Notes: generated by a model from the letters alone, not told the origin. 64,000 nt of DNA from Planctomycetota bacterium (GCA_016779205.1 JADHOC010000025.1:1-64000); one strand, 5' to 3'. Counted from the stretch's first letter, positions 42,535 to 53,410 are shown. Program-made: numbers and translations.

Positions 42535-42615
42535 GGACTCCTGCCCGAGGACCTCGAACCACCCCTTCGCGTCGCGTTCGCGACCGTCCTCGACCCGCTT
42601 CGGGGAGGGGAGGGA

Positions 42616-42690
42616 TGGAGGCGGCACCCGGACTCGAACCGGGGAATAATGGATTTGCAATCCATCGCCTTACCACTTGGCTATGCCGCC
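42616..42690 (-). tRNA. trnC: tRNA-Cys (GCA)
   Basis: A 75-base cloverleaf on the minus strand: acceptor GGCGGCA/TGCCGCC, anticodon loop TTGCAAA in stem ATGGA/TCCAT, T-arm CCCGGTTCGAGTCCGGG, discriminator U73 as expected for tRNA-Cys, and CCA encoded. A GATACT box nine bases upstream is a candidate -10. Confidence 0.97.
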
Positions 42691-42699
42691 TCTGGCTCC

Positions 42700-42705
42700 A
42701 GTATC
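42700..42705 (-). promoter_or_regulatory. -10-like GATACT box upstream of tRNA-Cys
   Basis: GGCGATACT ends nine bases before the mature 5' end of tRNA-Cys, the spacing expected of a -10 element with a short 5' trailer. Confidence 0.4.
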
Positions 42706-42870
42706 GCCAGGGCGAGTGCCCTGGCTGAAGCCGACGGGGAATCATAGGGACCCCCCAGCGTCCGTCAACCCGAGCAGGCGACCCAATGGGCGACACGGCT
42801 CACCGGGGGCCGTGGGTAGGAGTCGCGCCGAGAAGCGCCGGGCACGGCGCGGGGGATCGGGCGCCCCTGC

Positions 42871-42876
42871 TACGAT
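42871..42876 (+). promoter_or_regulatory. -10-like TACGAT box upstream of tRNA-Leu
   Basis: CTGCTACGAT ends 11 bases before the mature 5' end of tRNA-Leu. It matches the TANNNT element seen before many coding genes and serves as an independent check that the element is a promoter. Confidence 0.5.
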
Positions 42877-42887
42877 TCGGGCCGGAA

Positions 42888-42973
42888 GGGGATGTGGCGG
42901 AATTGGTAGACGCATCGGACTTAAAATCCGAAGGCCCTAGGCCGTCCGGGTTCGATCCCCGGCATCCCTACCA
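42888..42973 (+). tRNA. trnL: tRNA-Leu (UAA)
   Basis: An 86-base class II tRNA: acceptor GGGGATG/CATCCCT (one G-U), anticodon loop CTTAAAA with anticodon TAA, a long variable arm GGCCCTAGGCC, T-arm CCGGGTTCGATCCCCGG, discriminator A73, and CCA encoded. It ends 110 bases before the convergent MetE-like gene. Confidence 0.97.
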
Positions 42974-43083
42974 ACCCTCGCCCTGCCCGCCGCCCGAGGC
43001 CTGAGCTCCAAGATGGGCGGTCTCCAGCCCGTTCGATCGCTCGCCCAAGGGGCCGGCTGCAGCGCCGCTTCGGGCTGCGAAGG

Positions 43084-44601
43084 TCAGCCGCCGCGCACCC
43101 GCCGGCTCGCCTCCGCCATCGCCGCGAGCTTGCCCTCGGCCACCTCGGCGGCCGTGATCGGGTTGTCGGCGAAGGTCGCGAAGCCGCAGTCGGGGTTCAG
43201 CAGGACACGCTCGGCGCCAAACAGGTCCACCGCGCGCCGGATCTTGGCCTCGACCTCGTCGACGGTCTCGACCCGCGGGTGCTTCTGGTTCACCACGCCG
43301 ACCCCGATGCGCCGGTGGTCGGAGAGGCCCCGCAGGAGCTCGGCGTCGCCCGCGCGCGGGGTGCAGAGCTCGAGCACGAGGGTCTCCGCGGGCACCCGAT
43401 CCAGGAGCGGCAGGAGCGGCGTGTAGTCGCCGGCGAGGGCGACGCTCTCGTCGGGGGACCAGTTGCCCCGGCACACGTGGAGCGCGAGGCGCTCGGCGGG
43501 GAGCCCCTCCATCACCTCGCACAGAAGGTCCGCGGCGAAGCCGAGCTCCTGCACCGTCTCTCCTCGCTCGCCGAGCGCCCCGCACATGAAGCTCCGGCCG
43601 CCCTCCGAGTGGGCGCCGTGGGCCACCTCGGTGAGCACCGGCTCGTCGAACTGCACCATGGACGCGCCGGCCGCCAGCAGGTGGTGCAGCTCCTCGCGCA
43701 GGACGCGGACCACATCCCGGGCCAGGGCCTCACGGTCCGCGTAGGCGCGATCCGAGATGCACTCCATCCACATGGTTCGGGTCAGCAGGTAGGGTCCGGG
43801 GAGGGCGACCTTGATGGGGCGATCCGTGACGGAGCGGGCGAACTCCACCTCGTGCACCGCCAACGGGCGGCTGCGGCCGAGGGGGCCGAAGACCGCGGGG
43901 TGGCGGACCTCGCTCGCGGGGACGTCCAGGGAGTCGAGCTCCTGCTCGAACTCCTCGGGGTGGTCGACGTAGGGCAGGAGGTCGGTGAGCGGGATGAGCT
44001 GGCAGTTGTCCAGGAGCCCACCCACGAAGCTGGCGTAGTTGTCCCGGCGCTGCTCGCCGTCGGTGATGAGGTCCACGCCCGCGCGCTCCTGGGCCTGGAT
44101 GGCCAACCGCACCGCGTCCCGCGCGGCCGCGTCGAACTCCTCGTCCGAGAGGCGCCCCTGGAGGCGCTCGTGCAGGGAGCGCAGGAGCCAGGTCGGCCGC
44201 GGCCAGCTGCCCACCCCCATGACCGACAGGGGCTCGATGGGGGGCGCGGGCGCGGGGGCGGGGAGGTCCGTGGGGACCTCGATCTCGACCACCTCCTGGG
44301 TCAGGGGCATGGGCTCCCGTGTGTCCGGCGCGCTTCGCGCGCGCTCCGGGTCGAAAGCCCCCTTGGAGACGAGGAAGCTCATCCTCCCCTCCCCCTCGAC
44401 GGTGGATACGAGCTCGTTGCCCGTGAGCCGGCACCAGGCCGGGAGATCCTCGGCCACCGAGGACTCCGCCGACAGGATCTCGAGCAGCTCCCCTCCGGCG
44501 AGGGGGTCGATGTGCTTGCGGATCAGCAGCAGGAGGCCGTTGCCGCAGTCGAGGGTGCCGCCGTCGAAGCTGTCCTTCGGGGGAAAGGGGTGCTGGCTCA
44601 C
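43084..44601 (-). CDS. TusA-like domain fused to a core cobalamin-independent methionine synthase (MetE C-terminal domain)
   Basis: A 505-residue cytoplasmic fusion; GTG start at 44601, 19 bases after the DsrE-like stop. Residues about 10-75 are TusA-like: TLDCGNGLLLLIRKHID with a Cys in place of the CPxP Cys (CGNG), and EDLPAWCRLTGNELV, the conserved second half. After a Pro-rich linker (PAPAPAPPIEP) the MetE catalytic barrel runs from about 125 to the end. It has all four zinc ligands: His and Cys in LALHVCRGNW, Glu in LVLELCTP, and Cys in LLNPDCGFATF; the substrate loops TDGEQRRDNY and VQFDEPVLTE are also present. The N-terminal MetE folate-binding half is absent, as in core-type MetE proteins that may use a different methyl donor. 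It forms a sulfur-carrier/methionine cluster with the two upstream genes. Confidence 0.85.
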   Translation of the reverse strand: MSQHPFPPKDSFDGGTLDCGNGLLLLIRKHIDPLAGGELLEILSAESSVAEDLPAWCRLTGNELVSTVEGEGRMSFLVSKGAFDPERARSAPDTREPMPLTQEVVEIEVPTDLPAPAPAPPIEPLSVMGVGSWPRPTWLLRSLHERLQGRLSDEEFDAAARDAVRLAIQAQERAGVDLITDGEQRRDNYASFVGGLLDNCQLIPLTDLLPYVDHPEEFEQELDSLDVPASEVRHPAVFGPLGRSRPLAVHEVEFARSVTDRPIKVALPGPYLLTRTMWMECISDRAYADREALARDVVRVLREELHHLLAAGASMVQFDEPVLTEVAHGAHSEGGRSFMCGALGERGETVQELGFAADLLCEVMEGLPAERLALHVCRGNWSPDESVALAGDYTPLLPLLDRVPAETLVLELCTPRAGDAELLRGLSDHRRIGVGVVNQKHPRVETVDEVEAKIRRAVDLFGAERVLLNPDCGFATFADNPITAAEVAEGKLAAMAEASRRVRGG

Positions 44602-44620
44602 GGGCTCGTGCGGTCCGCGC

Positions 44621-44983
44621 TCAGTAGGAGACGCTGGGGCAGCCGCCGGCCATGAACTCGACCAGCTTGGCGCCGCCGACGACCACCGCGCCCGCGACCA
44701 GGTTGTTCTCGTCGAGCCCGCGCTTCTTGAAGCAGGGAGCGCAGACGTAGATCTTCCCGCCGGCCTCTCCGAAGTTCGCGATGAGCTCCGCCAGGGGCGC
44801 GAAGCCCTCCTCGGCCACGCCGTCCGCGTCCCCCTTCTGGGAGAGGTGCACCGCGTCGGTGCTGAGGAACACCACGGTCTCCTGGTCAGAGCCGAGGGCC
44901 GCGTTGGCCACCACGAAGGCCACCGTGGCGCGGTCGGGGTCAGACTTGTCACGTGTGAGTGAGACGACGAAGTTCTTGTTCAT
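44621..44983 (-). CDS. DsrE-like sulfur-relay protein
   Basis: A 120-residue soluble protein starting at ATG 44983 (MNKNFVVSLTRDKSD). The DsrE/F fold is shown by strands NFVVSL and TVVFLST, the loop DAVHLSQKG, and the Cys motif KIYVCAPCFKKRGLDENN (CxxC), where persulfide chemistry would occur. The C-terminal half (LVAGAVVVGGAKLVEFMAGGCPSVSY) contains a third Cys. Such proteins accept and hand on sulfane sulfur from TusA-like carriers. It lies between a TusA-like gene (29 bases upstream) and the TusA-MetE fusion (19 bases downstream), so all three are probably one operon for sulfur transfer. Confidence 0.83.
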   Translation of the reverse strand: MNKNFVVSLTRDKSDPDRATVAFVVANAALGSDQETVVFLSTDAVHLSQKGDADGVAEEGFAPLAELIANFGEAGGKIYVCAPCFKKRGLDENNLVAGAVVVGGAKLVEFMAGGCPSVSY

Positions 44984-45012
44984 GGATCTCGTTGGCCGCG
45001 GGGAGAGCGGGG

Positions 45013-45648
45013 TCAAGGGGTGGCAGGGTCGATCGAGCGAGGCTTGCGCTCGATCAGGAAGCGCGGCGGCTCAGCCGCCGCGAGAATGTTACCCGTCAGC
45101 CGGCACCACGCGGGGATGTCTGCCGGGGCGCCCAGGTCCGTCGTGCGGAGGAGCAGCAGCGCCCCGGGGTCGAGGCGCGACGTGCGCAGCTTCAGCTCCA
45201 GGGCCAGCTCACCGCAGCCTCGGTCACCAGCGTCCCACTCCTCGAATCCCGCGGCCGCTGCGAGGGCTGCATCGACGGACAGGGCCTGGTCGCCGTCCCC
45301 CTCTTCGCCGTCCAGGTCGTCATCTGGATCCATGCGGAGGCGGCTGGGGATGCGCGCCTCGGGCCAGGGCGCCTGGGCGGCCAGGCGCGCGTCCGAGTGG
45401 CGCCAGCCCGCGCGATAGCACGCGAGCCGTGAGAGATTGCGCCACACGCTCTCCAGGAACACGGGGCGCTCGCGGTCATGGTGCCGGGCCAAGCAGGTGA
45501 TGCAGCATGGCCTGTCTCCAAAGCCGAGCATCAGCGACAGGACGGCATCGTGCCCGACGAGGTCGGTCCCACAGCCCGCGCAAGGTGCACCCCAATGGCA
45601 GTCCGCATGGGCCACCACGTCCTCGGCTCTCGGGCTTGCGCGTTCCAT
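45013..45648 (-). CDS. Cys-rich protein with C-terminal TusA-like domain
   Basis: A 211-residue protein; ATG 45648 is chosen because it has GAGG just ahead and the frame upstream is Arg-rich. Residues about 15-75 contain CHWGAPCAGC and RPCCITCLARHH, CxxC pairs that probably bind zinc or form a small ribbon. The middle (about 80-150) is acidic (DPDDDLDGEEGDGD). Residues about 155-205 are TusA-like (GCGELALELKLRTSRLDPGALLLL then DIPAWCRLTGNIL); the CPxP Cys is kept as CGEL. The final IERKP resembles the C-terminus of TusA. It is the first gene of the TusA/DsrE/TusA-MetE cluster. The combination with an N-terminal Cys-rich module is one I do not recognise. Confidence 0.7.
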   Translation of the reverse strand: MERASPRAEDVVAHADCHWGAPCAGCGTDLVGHDAVLSLMLGFGDRPCCITCLARHHDRERPVFLESVWRNLSRLACYRAGWRHSDARLAAQAPWPEARIPSRLRMDPDDDLDGEEGDGDQALSVDAALAAAAGFEEWDAGDRGCGELALELKLRTSRLDPGALLLLRTTDLGAPADIPAWCRLTGNILAAAEPPRFLIERKPRSIDPATP

Positions 45649-45767
45649 CCTCGGGTTCAGGGGCTGAAGCGCCAGGCGGCGCAGGGTCCCATGATAGGCA
45701 GGCCATGGCTTCTGGGCATGGGTTCGCAAGGAGCCCCGCGCCCCTTGACCCGCGGTCGGGTCGAATG

Positions 45768-45805
45768 AAGAGAGCCCCCCGGTCCAGGGACCGAGGGGCT
45801 CTCTT
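45768..45805 (-). terminator. Hairpin with 11-base perfect arms downstream of the 5'-nucleotidase
   Basis: Arms AAGAGAGCCCC/GGGGCTCTCTT separated by 16 bases. It lies 98 bases after the stop of the 5'-nucleotidase gene on the minus strand and ahead of the sulfur-carrier operon. It is a likely terminator; the U-run is short. Confidence 0.65.
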
Positions 45806-45902
45806 GGTAGCTGTGGCGAAACGGCGGCGAGCCTTGATTCGAGGCTCGGGAGCCCGGGCAGCGGGCCCCCAACCGATCCGACGTCCGCCGGGATCCGCAG
45901 GA

Positions 45903-47978
<2,076 letters not shown>

Positions 47979-48427
47979 ATGGAGTGCCCGCGTGGGGTGT
48001 TCCGGACGAAATCGACGAGACGCCGAGCGGCGTTCGAAATGAGGTGCTGACTTCGCTCCAGCCCGATCAAGGTCCCCTACGACTTGGTTGTGCCTTCGAT
48101 GAATCGCCGTCCGTACGAATGAAGCGAGCGAGCCGGCGCCGCCGTTTGTTAGGGGCGCATGGCGCGAAGTGCGCGCATGTGAGGATCCCGTTGGCAATGT
48201 TGCGTTGCGAACAGGCGCCTTGACGTTCCGAAGCGGAGGCCTGGGCGCTCCGGTGGTCCGACGAGGGATCCCCGGTGGACTGCCTCTTCGGGCCCAGCCC
48301 TGAGTTGCTGACCTCCTCGGTGTCCGCGATCGCAGGCCAGTACGGAAGCGCCCCCCCCCGGAGGCCAGCAGGGTCGCGGCCCAGTACTCGGAGACCCCTC
48401 GCCTCCCGGCGGGGGAGCCCCGCCGCC
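47979..48427. other. Non-coding interval upstream of the 5'-nucleotidase
   Basis: A 449-base interval between two minus-strand genes. I see no convincing gene. It includes a slightly AT-richer stretch (about 48060-48210), which may hold the nucleotidase promoter, a run of nine C's at 48351-48359, and a hairpin next to the DUF1501 stop. Confidence 0.5.
48407..48425 (-). terminator. Hairpin after the second DUF1501 gene
   Basis: A perfect eight-base inverted repeat (CGGCGGGG/CCCCGCCG) with a three-base loop, two bases beyond the DUF1501 stop codon. There is no U-tract. Confidence 0.5.
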
Positions 48428-49834
48428 TCAGCGGAGGACGTCCCGGATCACCCGGCCGTGGACGTCGGTGAGACGGTAGTCGCGGCCCTGGAAGCGGAAG
48501 GTGAGCTTCTCGTGGTCGAGGCCGAGCTGGTGGAGGATGGTGGCGTGGAGATCGTGGACGTCCATGGCGCCTTGTACGGGGGCGAAGCCGATCTCGTCGG
48601 TCTCGCCGTAGGAGTGGCCTGGCTTGATGCCCCCGCCCGCCATGAAGAGCGTGAAGGCGCTCACGTGGTGGTCGCGCCCCACGAAGTCGCGCACCTCGCC
48701 CAGCGGCGTGCGCCCGAACTCGCCGCCCCAGACGACGAGCGTGTCCTCGAGCAGGCCCCGCCGCTCGAGGTCGAGGATGAGCCCGGCGGTGGCCCGGTCC
48801 ACCTCCTTGCAGCGCCGCTCCAGGGGCTCGCCCAGGTGGTTGCCGGGGTCCCCGTGGTGGTCCCAGTCGGTGTGGTAGAGCTGGACGAAGCGGGTGCCGC
48901 GCTCCACCAGGCGGCGGGCCAGCAGGCAGTTGCGGGCGAAGGAGGGGCGGCCGTCCCCGAGGCCGTAGAGGTCGCGGGTCTCCTGGGTCTCGCCGGAGAG
49001 GTCGATCAGGTCCGGCGTGCTGGTCTGCATCCTGTGCGCTAGCTCGTAGGTCTTCACCCGGTCGCGGAAGGCGGGGTCGCCGGTGCGGTCCGCCGCGATG
49101 CGGTCCAGGTCGCCCACGGCGGCGAAGAAGTCCGACTGCTCGTCGGCGCCCACGCCCTCGGGGCTCGCGAGGTCGAGCACCGGGTCGCCCTGGGCGCGGA
49201 AGGGGGTGCCCGCCACGTTGGTGGGCAGGAAGGCGTTGCCCCACAGGGGCGCGCCGCCCCGCGGGCCGCGGCCGCCGGAGCGCAGCACCACGAAGCCGGG
49301 CAGGTCCTCCGCTTCGGAGCCGAGGCCGTAGAGGCTCCAGGCCCCCATGCTCGGCCGGCCGAACTGGCCGGAGCCGGTGTTCATGAAGAGCTTGGCCGGG
49401 CCGTGGTTGATCTCCTTGGCCTGCATGCCGCGCAGGAAGCAGAGCTTGTCGACGATGCCCGCGATGTTCGGGAGCAGCTCGCTGACCGGCGCGCCGCACT
49501 CGCCGTGGCGGGTGAAGGTGCGCTTGGTCCCGAGGAGCTTCGCCCGCTCGCCGTCGATGAAGGCGAAGCGCTTGCCGGCGGAGAGGCTCGGGGGGAGCGG
49601 CTGGCCGTCCAGGCGCTGGAGGGTCTCCTTGGGTTCGAACAGTTCCAGCTGGCTCGGGGCGCCGGCCATGAAGAGCCAGATCACGCGCTTGGCCTTCGCC
49701 ACGGGGAGCCGTGCACGCTGCACGTCGGCCAGGCCGTCCCGGGCGAGCAGGTCCCCCAGGGCCAGGGCGCCGATGCCGCTGGCGCCGGCGCGCAGGATGG
49801 AGCGGCGGGAGAGGTGGTGGAGGGGTTCGCTCAT
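48428..49834 (-). CDS. DUF1501 domain-containing protein, Tat-exported (second copy)
   Basis: A 468-residue protein with a twin-Arg leader (HLSRRSILRAGASGIGALALGDLLA). DUF1501 motifs present: KRVIWLFMAGAPSQLELFEPK, SMGAWSLYGLGSEAEDLPGF, VQLYHTDWDHHGDPGNHL, LVVWGGEFGRTPLGE and VGRDHHVSAFTLFMAGGGIKPG. It resembles the copy at 8.7-10 kb but has a longer substrate-site insert and different partners for its motifs. Its ATG overlaps the PSD1 stop by four bases (ATGA), so translation is coupled. The overall function of the pair is unknown. A hairpin follows the stop. Confidence 0.9.
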   Translation of the reverse strand: MSEPLHHLSRRSILRAGASGIGALALGDLLARDGLADVQRARLPVAKAKRVIWLFMAGAPSQLELFEPKETLQRLDGQPLPPSLSAGKRFAFIDGERAKLLGTKRTFTRHGECGAPVSELLPNIAGIVDKLCFLRGMQAKEINHGPAKLFMNTGSGQFGRPSMGAWSLYGLGSEAEDLPGFVVLRSGGRGPRGGAPLWGNAFLPTNVAGTPFRAQGDPVLDLASPEGVGADEQSDFFAAVGDLDRIAADRTGDPAFRDRVKTYELAHRMQTSTPDLIDLSGETQETRDLYGLGDGRPSFARNCLLARRLVERGTRFVQLYHTDWDHHGDPGNHLGEPLERRCKEVDRATAGLILDLERRGLLEDTLVVWGGEFGRTPLGEVRDFVGRDHHVSAFTLFMAGGGIKPGHSYGETDEIGFAPVQGAMDVHDLHATILHQLGLDHEKLTFRFQGRDYRLTDVHGRVIRDVLR

Positions 49835-52620
49835 GGCCGGTGGGTGAACTCCCCCAGGTTGAAGAGCACCCGGGCGAGGGCGAACCAGGCCGCCTCCTCG
49901 CCGCGGGCCTCACGGACGGACCGGACGTGGCTCGCGAGGCGCTCACGTTCCGCGTCCGCGGGCGGCCGCCCGAGGGCCAGCTGGAATGCGGCGTCGATAC
50001 GCGCGTCGTCTGAGGCGGCCTCGAGGGCGCCGATCCGCGCCCCGAAGGCGGCGGCGAGCTCCACCACGAGCGGGTCGTTGGCGAGGGCCAGGGCCTGCAG
50101 CGGCGAGCGCGAGGGGACCCGGCGGGTGCAGGTCACGTTGGCCGCGGGGGTGTCGAAGGTGGTGAAGAAGGGGAACGCCGCGGAGCGCCAGATGCGCGTG
50201 TAGAGGGAGCGGCGGTGGCGGGCCGAGCCCTCGCTGGGCTTCCAGTTCTTGCGGTTCTGGGTGAAGGCGTAGACGCCCTCGGGCTGGGGCGGCTGCACCG
50301 GCGGGCCGCCCACCTTCGGGTCGAGCACGCCCGCCGCCAGGAGCATCGAGTCCCGCAGCTGCTCTCCCGAGAGGCGGCGGCGCGTCTGCCGGGCGAGCAG
50401 CGCGTTGTCCGGGTCGCGCTCGAGGAGCGCGGCGTCGGTCAGGGCGGTCTGCCGGTAGGTTCGGGAGAGCAGGATCTGGCGCAGCACGTGCCGCCGTGAG
50501 TAGCCGCTGTCCCGCAGCTCCGCCGCCAGCCAGTCGAGGAGCTCCGGGTGGCTCGGCCGCGCGCCGCGCAGGCCAAAGTCGTTCTCGGTCGCCACCAGGC
50601 CCGCGCCCATGAGCTGCTGCCACCAGCGGTTCACGGTGACCCGCTGCACCAGGGCGTTGCCCGGGTCCATGAGCCAGCGGGCGAGGTCCAGCCGGTCGGT
50701 GACGGGGCCAGGCTCTGCGCGAAAGCGGTCCAGGGCGGCGGGGACGCCGGGGGCCACCGGCTCGCGCGGGTCGAGGAACGAGCCGCGGTGGAAGCGGCGG
50801 GTCTCACGGGGGACCTCACGCTCCTCCATGACCATGGTCATGGGCAGGCCAGGCCGCCGCCGGGCCTGGGCGCGGCGCGCGGTCCAGGCCTCCTTCCAGG
50901 CGGCGGGGACCAGGTCCCGGTCGGCGCCGGGGTCCTCCCCCGCGAGCAGCATCCGGAAGCGGCCGAGGGTGTGCCGCGCGCCGTGCTCCTGCTGGAGCAG
51001 GACCCGCAGGCGGTCCCCTTCGGCGAACTCGACGGGCTCGGCGAGGATGAACTCCGCCGCGTGGGGCGCGTCGAACTCCGGCTTGATGGCCCAGCCCCGC
51101 AGCCCGCTCCCGGGGAGCGCCCCCGCCACGGCGTAGTGGTGCCCGCCGTCGGCGGAGGTGTCCTGTTCGAAGTCGGCGCGCGCGGCCGTGAGGGGCAGGG
51201 GAGACCAGTCCTCGGCCCCGGCGGCGAGGCGCTCGACGCGGATCTCCTGGAGGACGAAGTTCCGGTTGCCCGAGCGCCCTGGGCCCCCGTCGGGGAGCAC
51301 CTCGAGGCGCAGGGCGGCCAGCGGGCCGGCGCCCGGGGCGTCCTCGAGGACGTAGGTGCTGTAGATCGGGCTCTGGCCCACCACCCGGTACGAGCCGTCG
51401 GGCTCGGCCCTCAGCTCGGGCCCGTTGGAGCCGGTGGCGCGGCGGGGCTGCCAGACCCGCCAGCCCGCGCCGGCCGCGTCCCAGGCCGCGCGCCAGGCGG
51501 CGTCGGCATCGGTCCACCCGGCCTCCCACGCCAGCGCCTTCGAGGCCTCCTCCGCCGTGCGGGGCACGAGCATCGTCGGCCCGGACGACACGCCGCTGTC
51601 CGCGGTGGTGTTGAAGAGGGCGTAGAGGCCGAAGAACTCGGCCTGGGTGATGGGGTCGAACTTGTGGGTGTGGCACTGGGCGCAGCCCACGGTCGCGCCG
51701 AGCCAGACCGCGCCGGTGGTGGCGACCCGGTCGATGACGGCGTGCACGCGGTTCTCCTCGTCCTTCGCGCCGCCCTCCTGGTTCACCTGGGTGTTGCGGT
51801 GGAACCCGGTGGCGATGCGCTGGGCGCGGGTGGCGCCGGGCGTGAGGTCGCCCGCCAGCTGATCCATCGTGAACTGGTCGAAGGGCAGGTCGGTGGCGAT
51901 CGCGTGGACGACCCAGTCCCGCCACGGCCAGATGGTCCGGCCCCCGTCGATGGTGAAGCCGTGGCTGTCGGCGTAGCGCGCCACGTCGAGCCAGTGCCGC
52001 GCCCAGTGCTCGCCGAACGCGGTGGAGGCGAGGAGCTCGTCCACCCGCGCGGCGTATGCCACCTCGCTCGGGTCCTCCAGGAAGGACGCGAGGTCCTCCG
52101 GCGACGGCGGCATCCCGGTGAGGTCCAGGTGCAGGCGTCGGATCAGGTCCCGAGGCGCGGCGAGGGGCGCGGCCGAGAGGCCCTCTTCCTCGAGGCGGGC
52201 CTGGACAAAGCCGTCGATCGGGTGGGCCGCATCCGCGGCGGGCTCCGAGAGAGGCGCGTAGGCCCAGTGCGGCTCCCAGGTCGCGCCGGCCTCCATCCAC
52301 CTGGAGAGCACGTCGACCTCGTCGGCGGTGAGCCCGGCGGAGTGCTCCGGGGGGGGCATGCGGTCGAAGTCGTCCGTGGACGTGACCCGGTACAGGAGCT
52401 CGCTCTCCGCGCCGTCCCGCGCGGACCGGATCAACCCGTCCTCCGTGTCCAGCCGTAGCCGTGCCGCGCGGGTCTCGGGGTCGGGCCCGTGACACTCGAA
52501 GCAGTGCTCGGCCAGGATCGGCCGGACCTCCTCGCTCCACCCGGGGGGGGCTTCGCCGGGGACCTGGGGGGCCTGGGCCCCCAGGAGGGAGGTACCGATC
52601 AGCAGGAGTAGGAGGGACAC
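49831..52620 (-). CDS. PSD1 protein: PSCyt1 haem domain, DUF1549, DUF1553 (second copy, no EF-hands)
   Basis: A 929-residue exported protein. GTG 52620 opens into a signal peptide (VSLLLLLIGTSLLGAQA); a longer in-frame start would give an unlikely Arg-rich leader. PSCyt1 carries one haem site (RPILAEHCFECHGPDPETRAA, about 40-60). DUF1549 follows (HWARHWLDVARYADSHGFTIDGGRTIWPWRDWVV; VGCAQCHTHKFDPI gives a second CxxCH), then a jelly-roll-like insert (about 400-560) and DUF1553 (VNRWWQQLMGAGLVATENDFGLRG). Unlike the copy at 10-13 kb it has no N-terminal EF-hand pair. The TATCGT box six bases ahead of the GTG suggests a leaderless transcript. It is coupled to the DUF1501 gene by ATGA. Confidence 0.9.
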   Translation of the reverse strand: MSLLLLLIGTSLLGAQAPQVPGEAPPGWSEEVRPILAEHCFECHGPDPETRAARLRLDTEDGLIRSARDGAESELLYRVTSTDDFDRMPPPEHSAGLTADEVDVLSRWMEAGATWEPHWAYAPLSEPAADAAHPIDGFVQARLEEEGLSAAPLAAPRDLIRRLHLDLTGMPPSPEDLASFLEDPSEVAYAARVDELLASTAFGEHWARHWLDVARYADSHGFTIDGGRTIWPWRDWVVHAIATDLPFDQFTMDQLAGDLTPGATRAQRIATGFHRNTQVNQEGGAKDEENRVHAVIDRVATTGAVWLGATVGCAQCHTHKFDPITQAEFFGLYALFNTTADSGVSSGPTMLVPRTAEEASKALAWEAGWTDADAAWRAAWDAAGAGWRVWQPRRATGSNGPELRAEPDGSYRVVGQSPIYSTYVLEDAPGAGPLAALRLEVLPDGGPGRSGNRNFVLQEIRVERLAAGAEDWSPLPLTAARADFEQDTSADGGHHYAVAGALPGSGLRGWAIKPEFDAPHAAEFILAEPVEFAEGDRLRVLLQQEHGARHTLGRFRMLLAGEDPGADRDLVPAAWKEAWTARRAQARRRPGLPMTMVMEEREVPRETRRFHRGSFLDPREPVAPGVPAALDRFRAEPGPVTDRLDLARWLMDPGNALVQRVTVNRWWQQLMGAGLVATENDFGLRGARPSHPELLDWLAAELRDSGYSRRHVLRQILLSRTYRQTALTDAALLERDPDNALLARQTRRRLSGEQLRDSMLLAAGVLDPKVGGPPVQPPQPEGVYAFTQNRKNWKPSEGSARHRRSLYTRIWRSAAFPFFTTFDTPAANVTCTRRVPSRSPLQALALANDPLVVELAAAFGARIGALEAASDDARIDAAFQLALGRPPADAERERLASHVRSVREARGEEAAWFALARVLFNLGEFTHRP

Positions 52621-52626
52621 GAGACG

Positions 52627-52632
52627 ACGATA
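52627..52632 (-). promoter_or_regulatory. -10-like TATCGT box six bases before the second PSD1 gene
   Basis: CTGCTATCGT followed by six bases and the GTG at 52620 on the minus strand. It supports the GTG start, since a start further upstream would lie outside the transcript. Confidence 0.5.
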
Positions 52633-52751
52633 GCAGAGGGCTCGGGACCCTGTGGGGGGCTCTCGGGAGCGATCTCGAGGCTGAGATGAAACGTGTGGGG
52701 CTGCTATCCGAAACACTGTCCGAGCCCTCCCCCCAACCCAGCCCCCTCGCC

Positions 52752-53399
52752 ATGCGCTTCGTCCTCCTCCTCGTCGCCTTCCTGGTGGGCCTCGCGGCCT
52801 ACGTGGTCTCCGCAGGCTCCTTCCTCTCCGTCAGCAAGGCCTGGGGGGCCACCGGACCCTCGATCGCCGGCGACTTCCACGGCGCGGAATACGAGCTCAA
52901 CGCCCACTCCATGGAGCTCCTCGACGATGGCTCCACCGCGCTGGTCTGGACCACCGCGACGTTCCCCGGCGGGCCCCAGGGGCTCGCCTACGTCGTCATG
53001 GTCAAGGGCCTCGACTGGGACGGGACCTCCGGGTGGTCCACGACCCATTCCAGCCGGGCGGAGTCCCACGACGAGGGGCTCCTGGCCGAGCTCCAGCTGG
53101 CGGGCGGCGGCGCCGCGATCTCGCTCGCCTATGCCGTGGACATGGTGCCTCCCGGCGCCGACAGGCCTCGGGGCGCCGTGGTGTGTGAGGAGCGGCTCCT
53201 GGGCGGGTTCACCCTCGGCTCGGTTCATGTCCCCGCCGATCAGCCCATGGACCTCGGGAGCGGCCGGGTGTTCGTGGCGCAGGTCTCCGAGGAGGGCATC
53301 GCGTTGGACCAGCTCGACGTGGACCTCTCGCTCCTGGGCGGGGCCGAGTTCACGGCCGACGAGCTCCATGACCGGATCGTGGGCGACGGATCAAGGTGA
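52752..53399 (+). CDS. Membrane-anchored or secreted protein of unknown function
   Basis: A 215-residue protein starting at ATG 52752 with a hydrophobic leader (MRFVLLLVAFLVGLAAYVVSAG) that is an uncleaved anchor or signal peptide. The remainder is beta-rich (YELNAHSMELLDDGSTALVWTTATF; GLAYVVMVKGLDW) with one Cys (VVCEERLL). No family recognised. An in-frame upstream ATG at 52686 would add 22 Ser/Pro-rich residues ahead of the leader. It is divergent from the PSD1 gene and convergent with the next secreted protein, and it ends before a strong bidirectional hairpin. Confidence 0.55.
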   Translation: MRFVLLLVAFLVGLAAYVVSAGSFLSVSKAWGATGPSIAGDFHGAEYELNAHSMELLDDGSTALVWTTATFPGGPQGLAYVVMVKGLDWDGTSGWSTTHSSRAESHDEGLLAELQLAGGGAAISLAYAVDMVPPGADRPRGAVVCEERLLGGFTLGSVHVPADQPMDLGSGRVFVAQVSEEGIALDQLDVDLSLLGGAEFTADELHDRIVGDGSR

Positions 53400-53410
53400 C
53401 TGGAACGAAG

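Noticed and set aside
48351..48359. A run of nine C's as a phase-variable tract
   Set aside because: It is intergenic, with no reading frame affected; probably a by-product of high GC.
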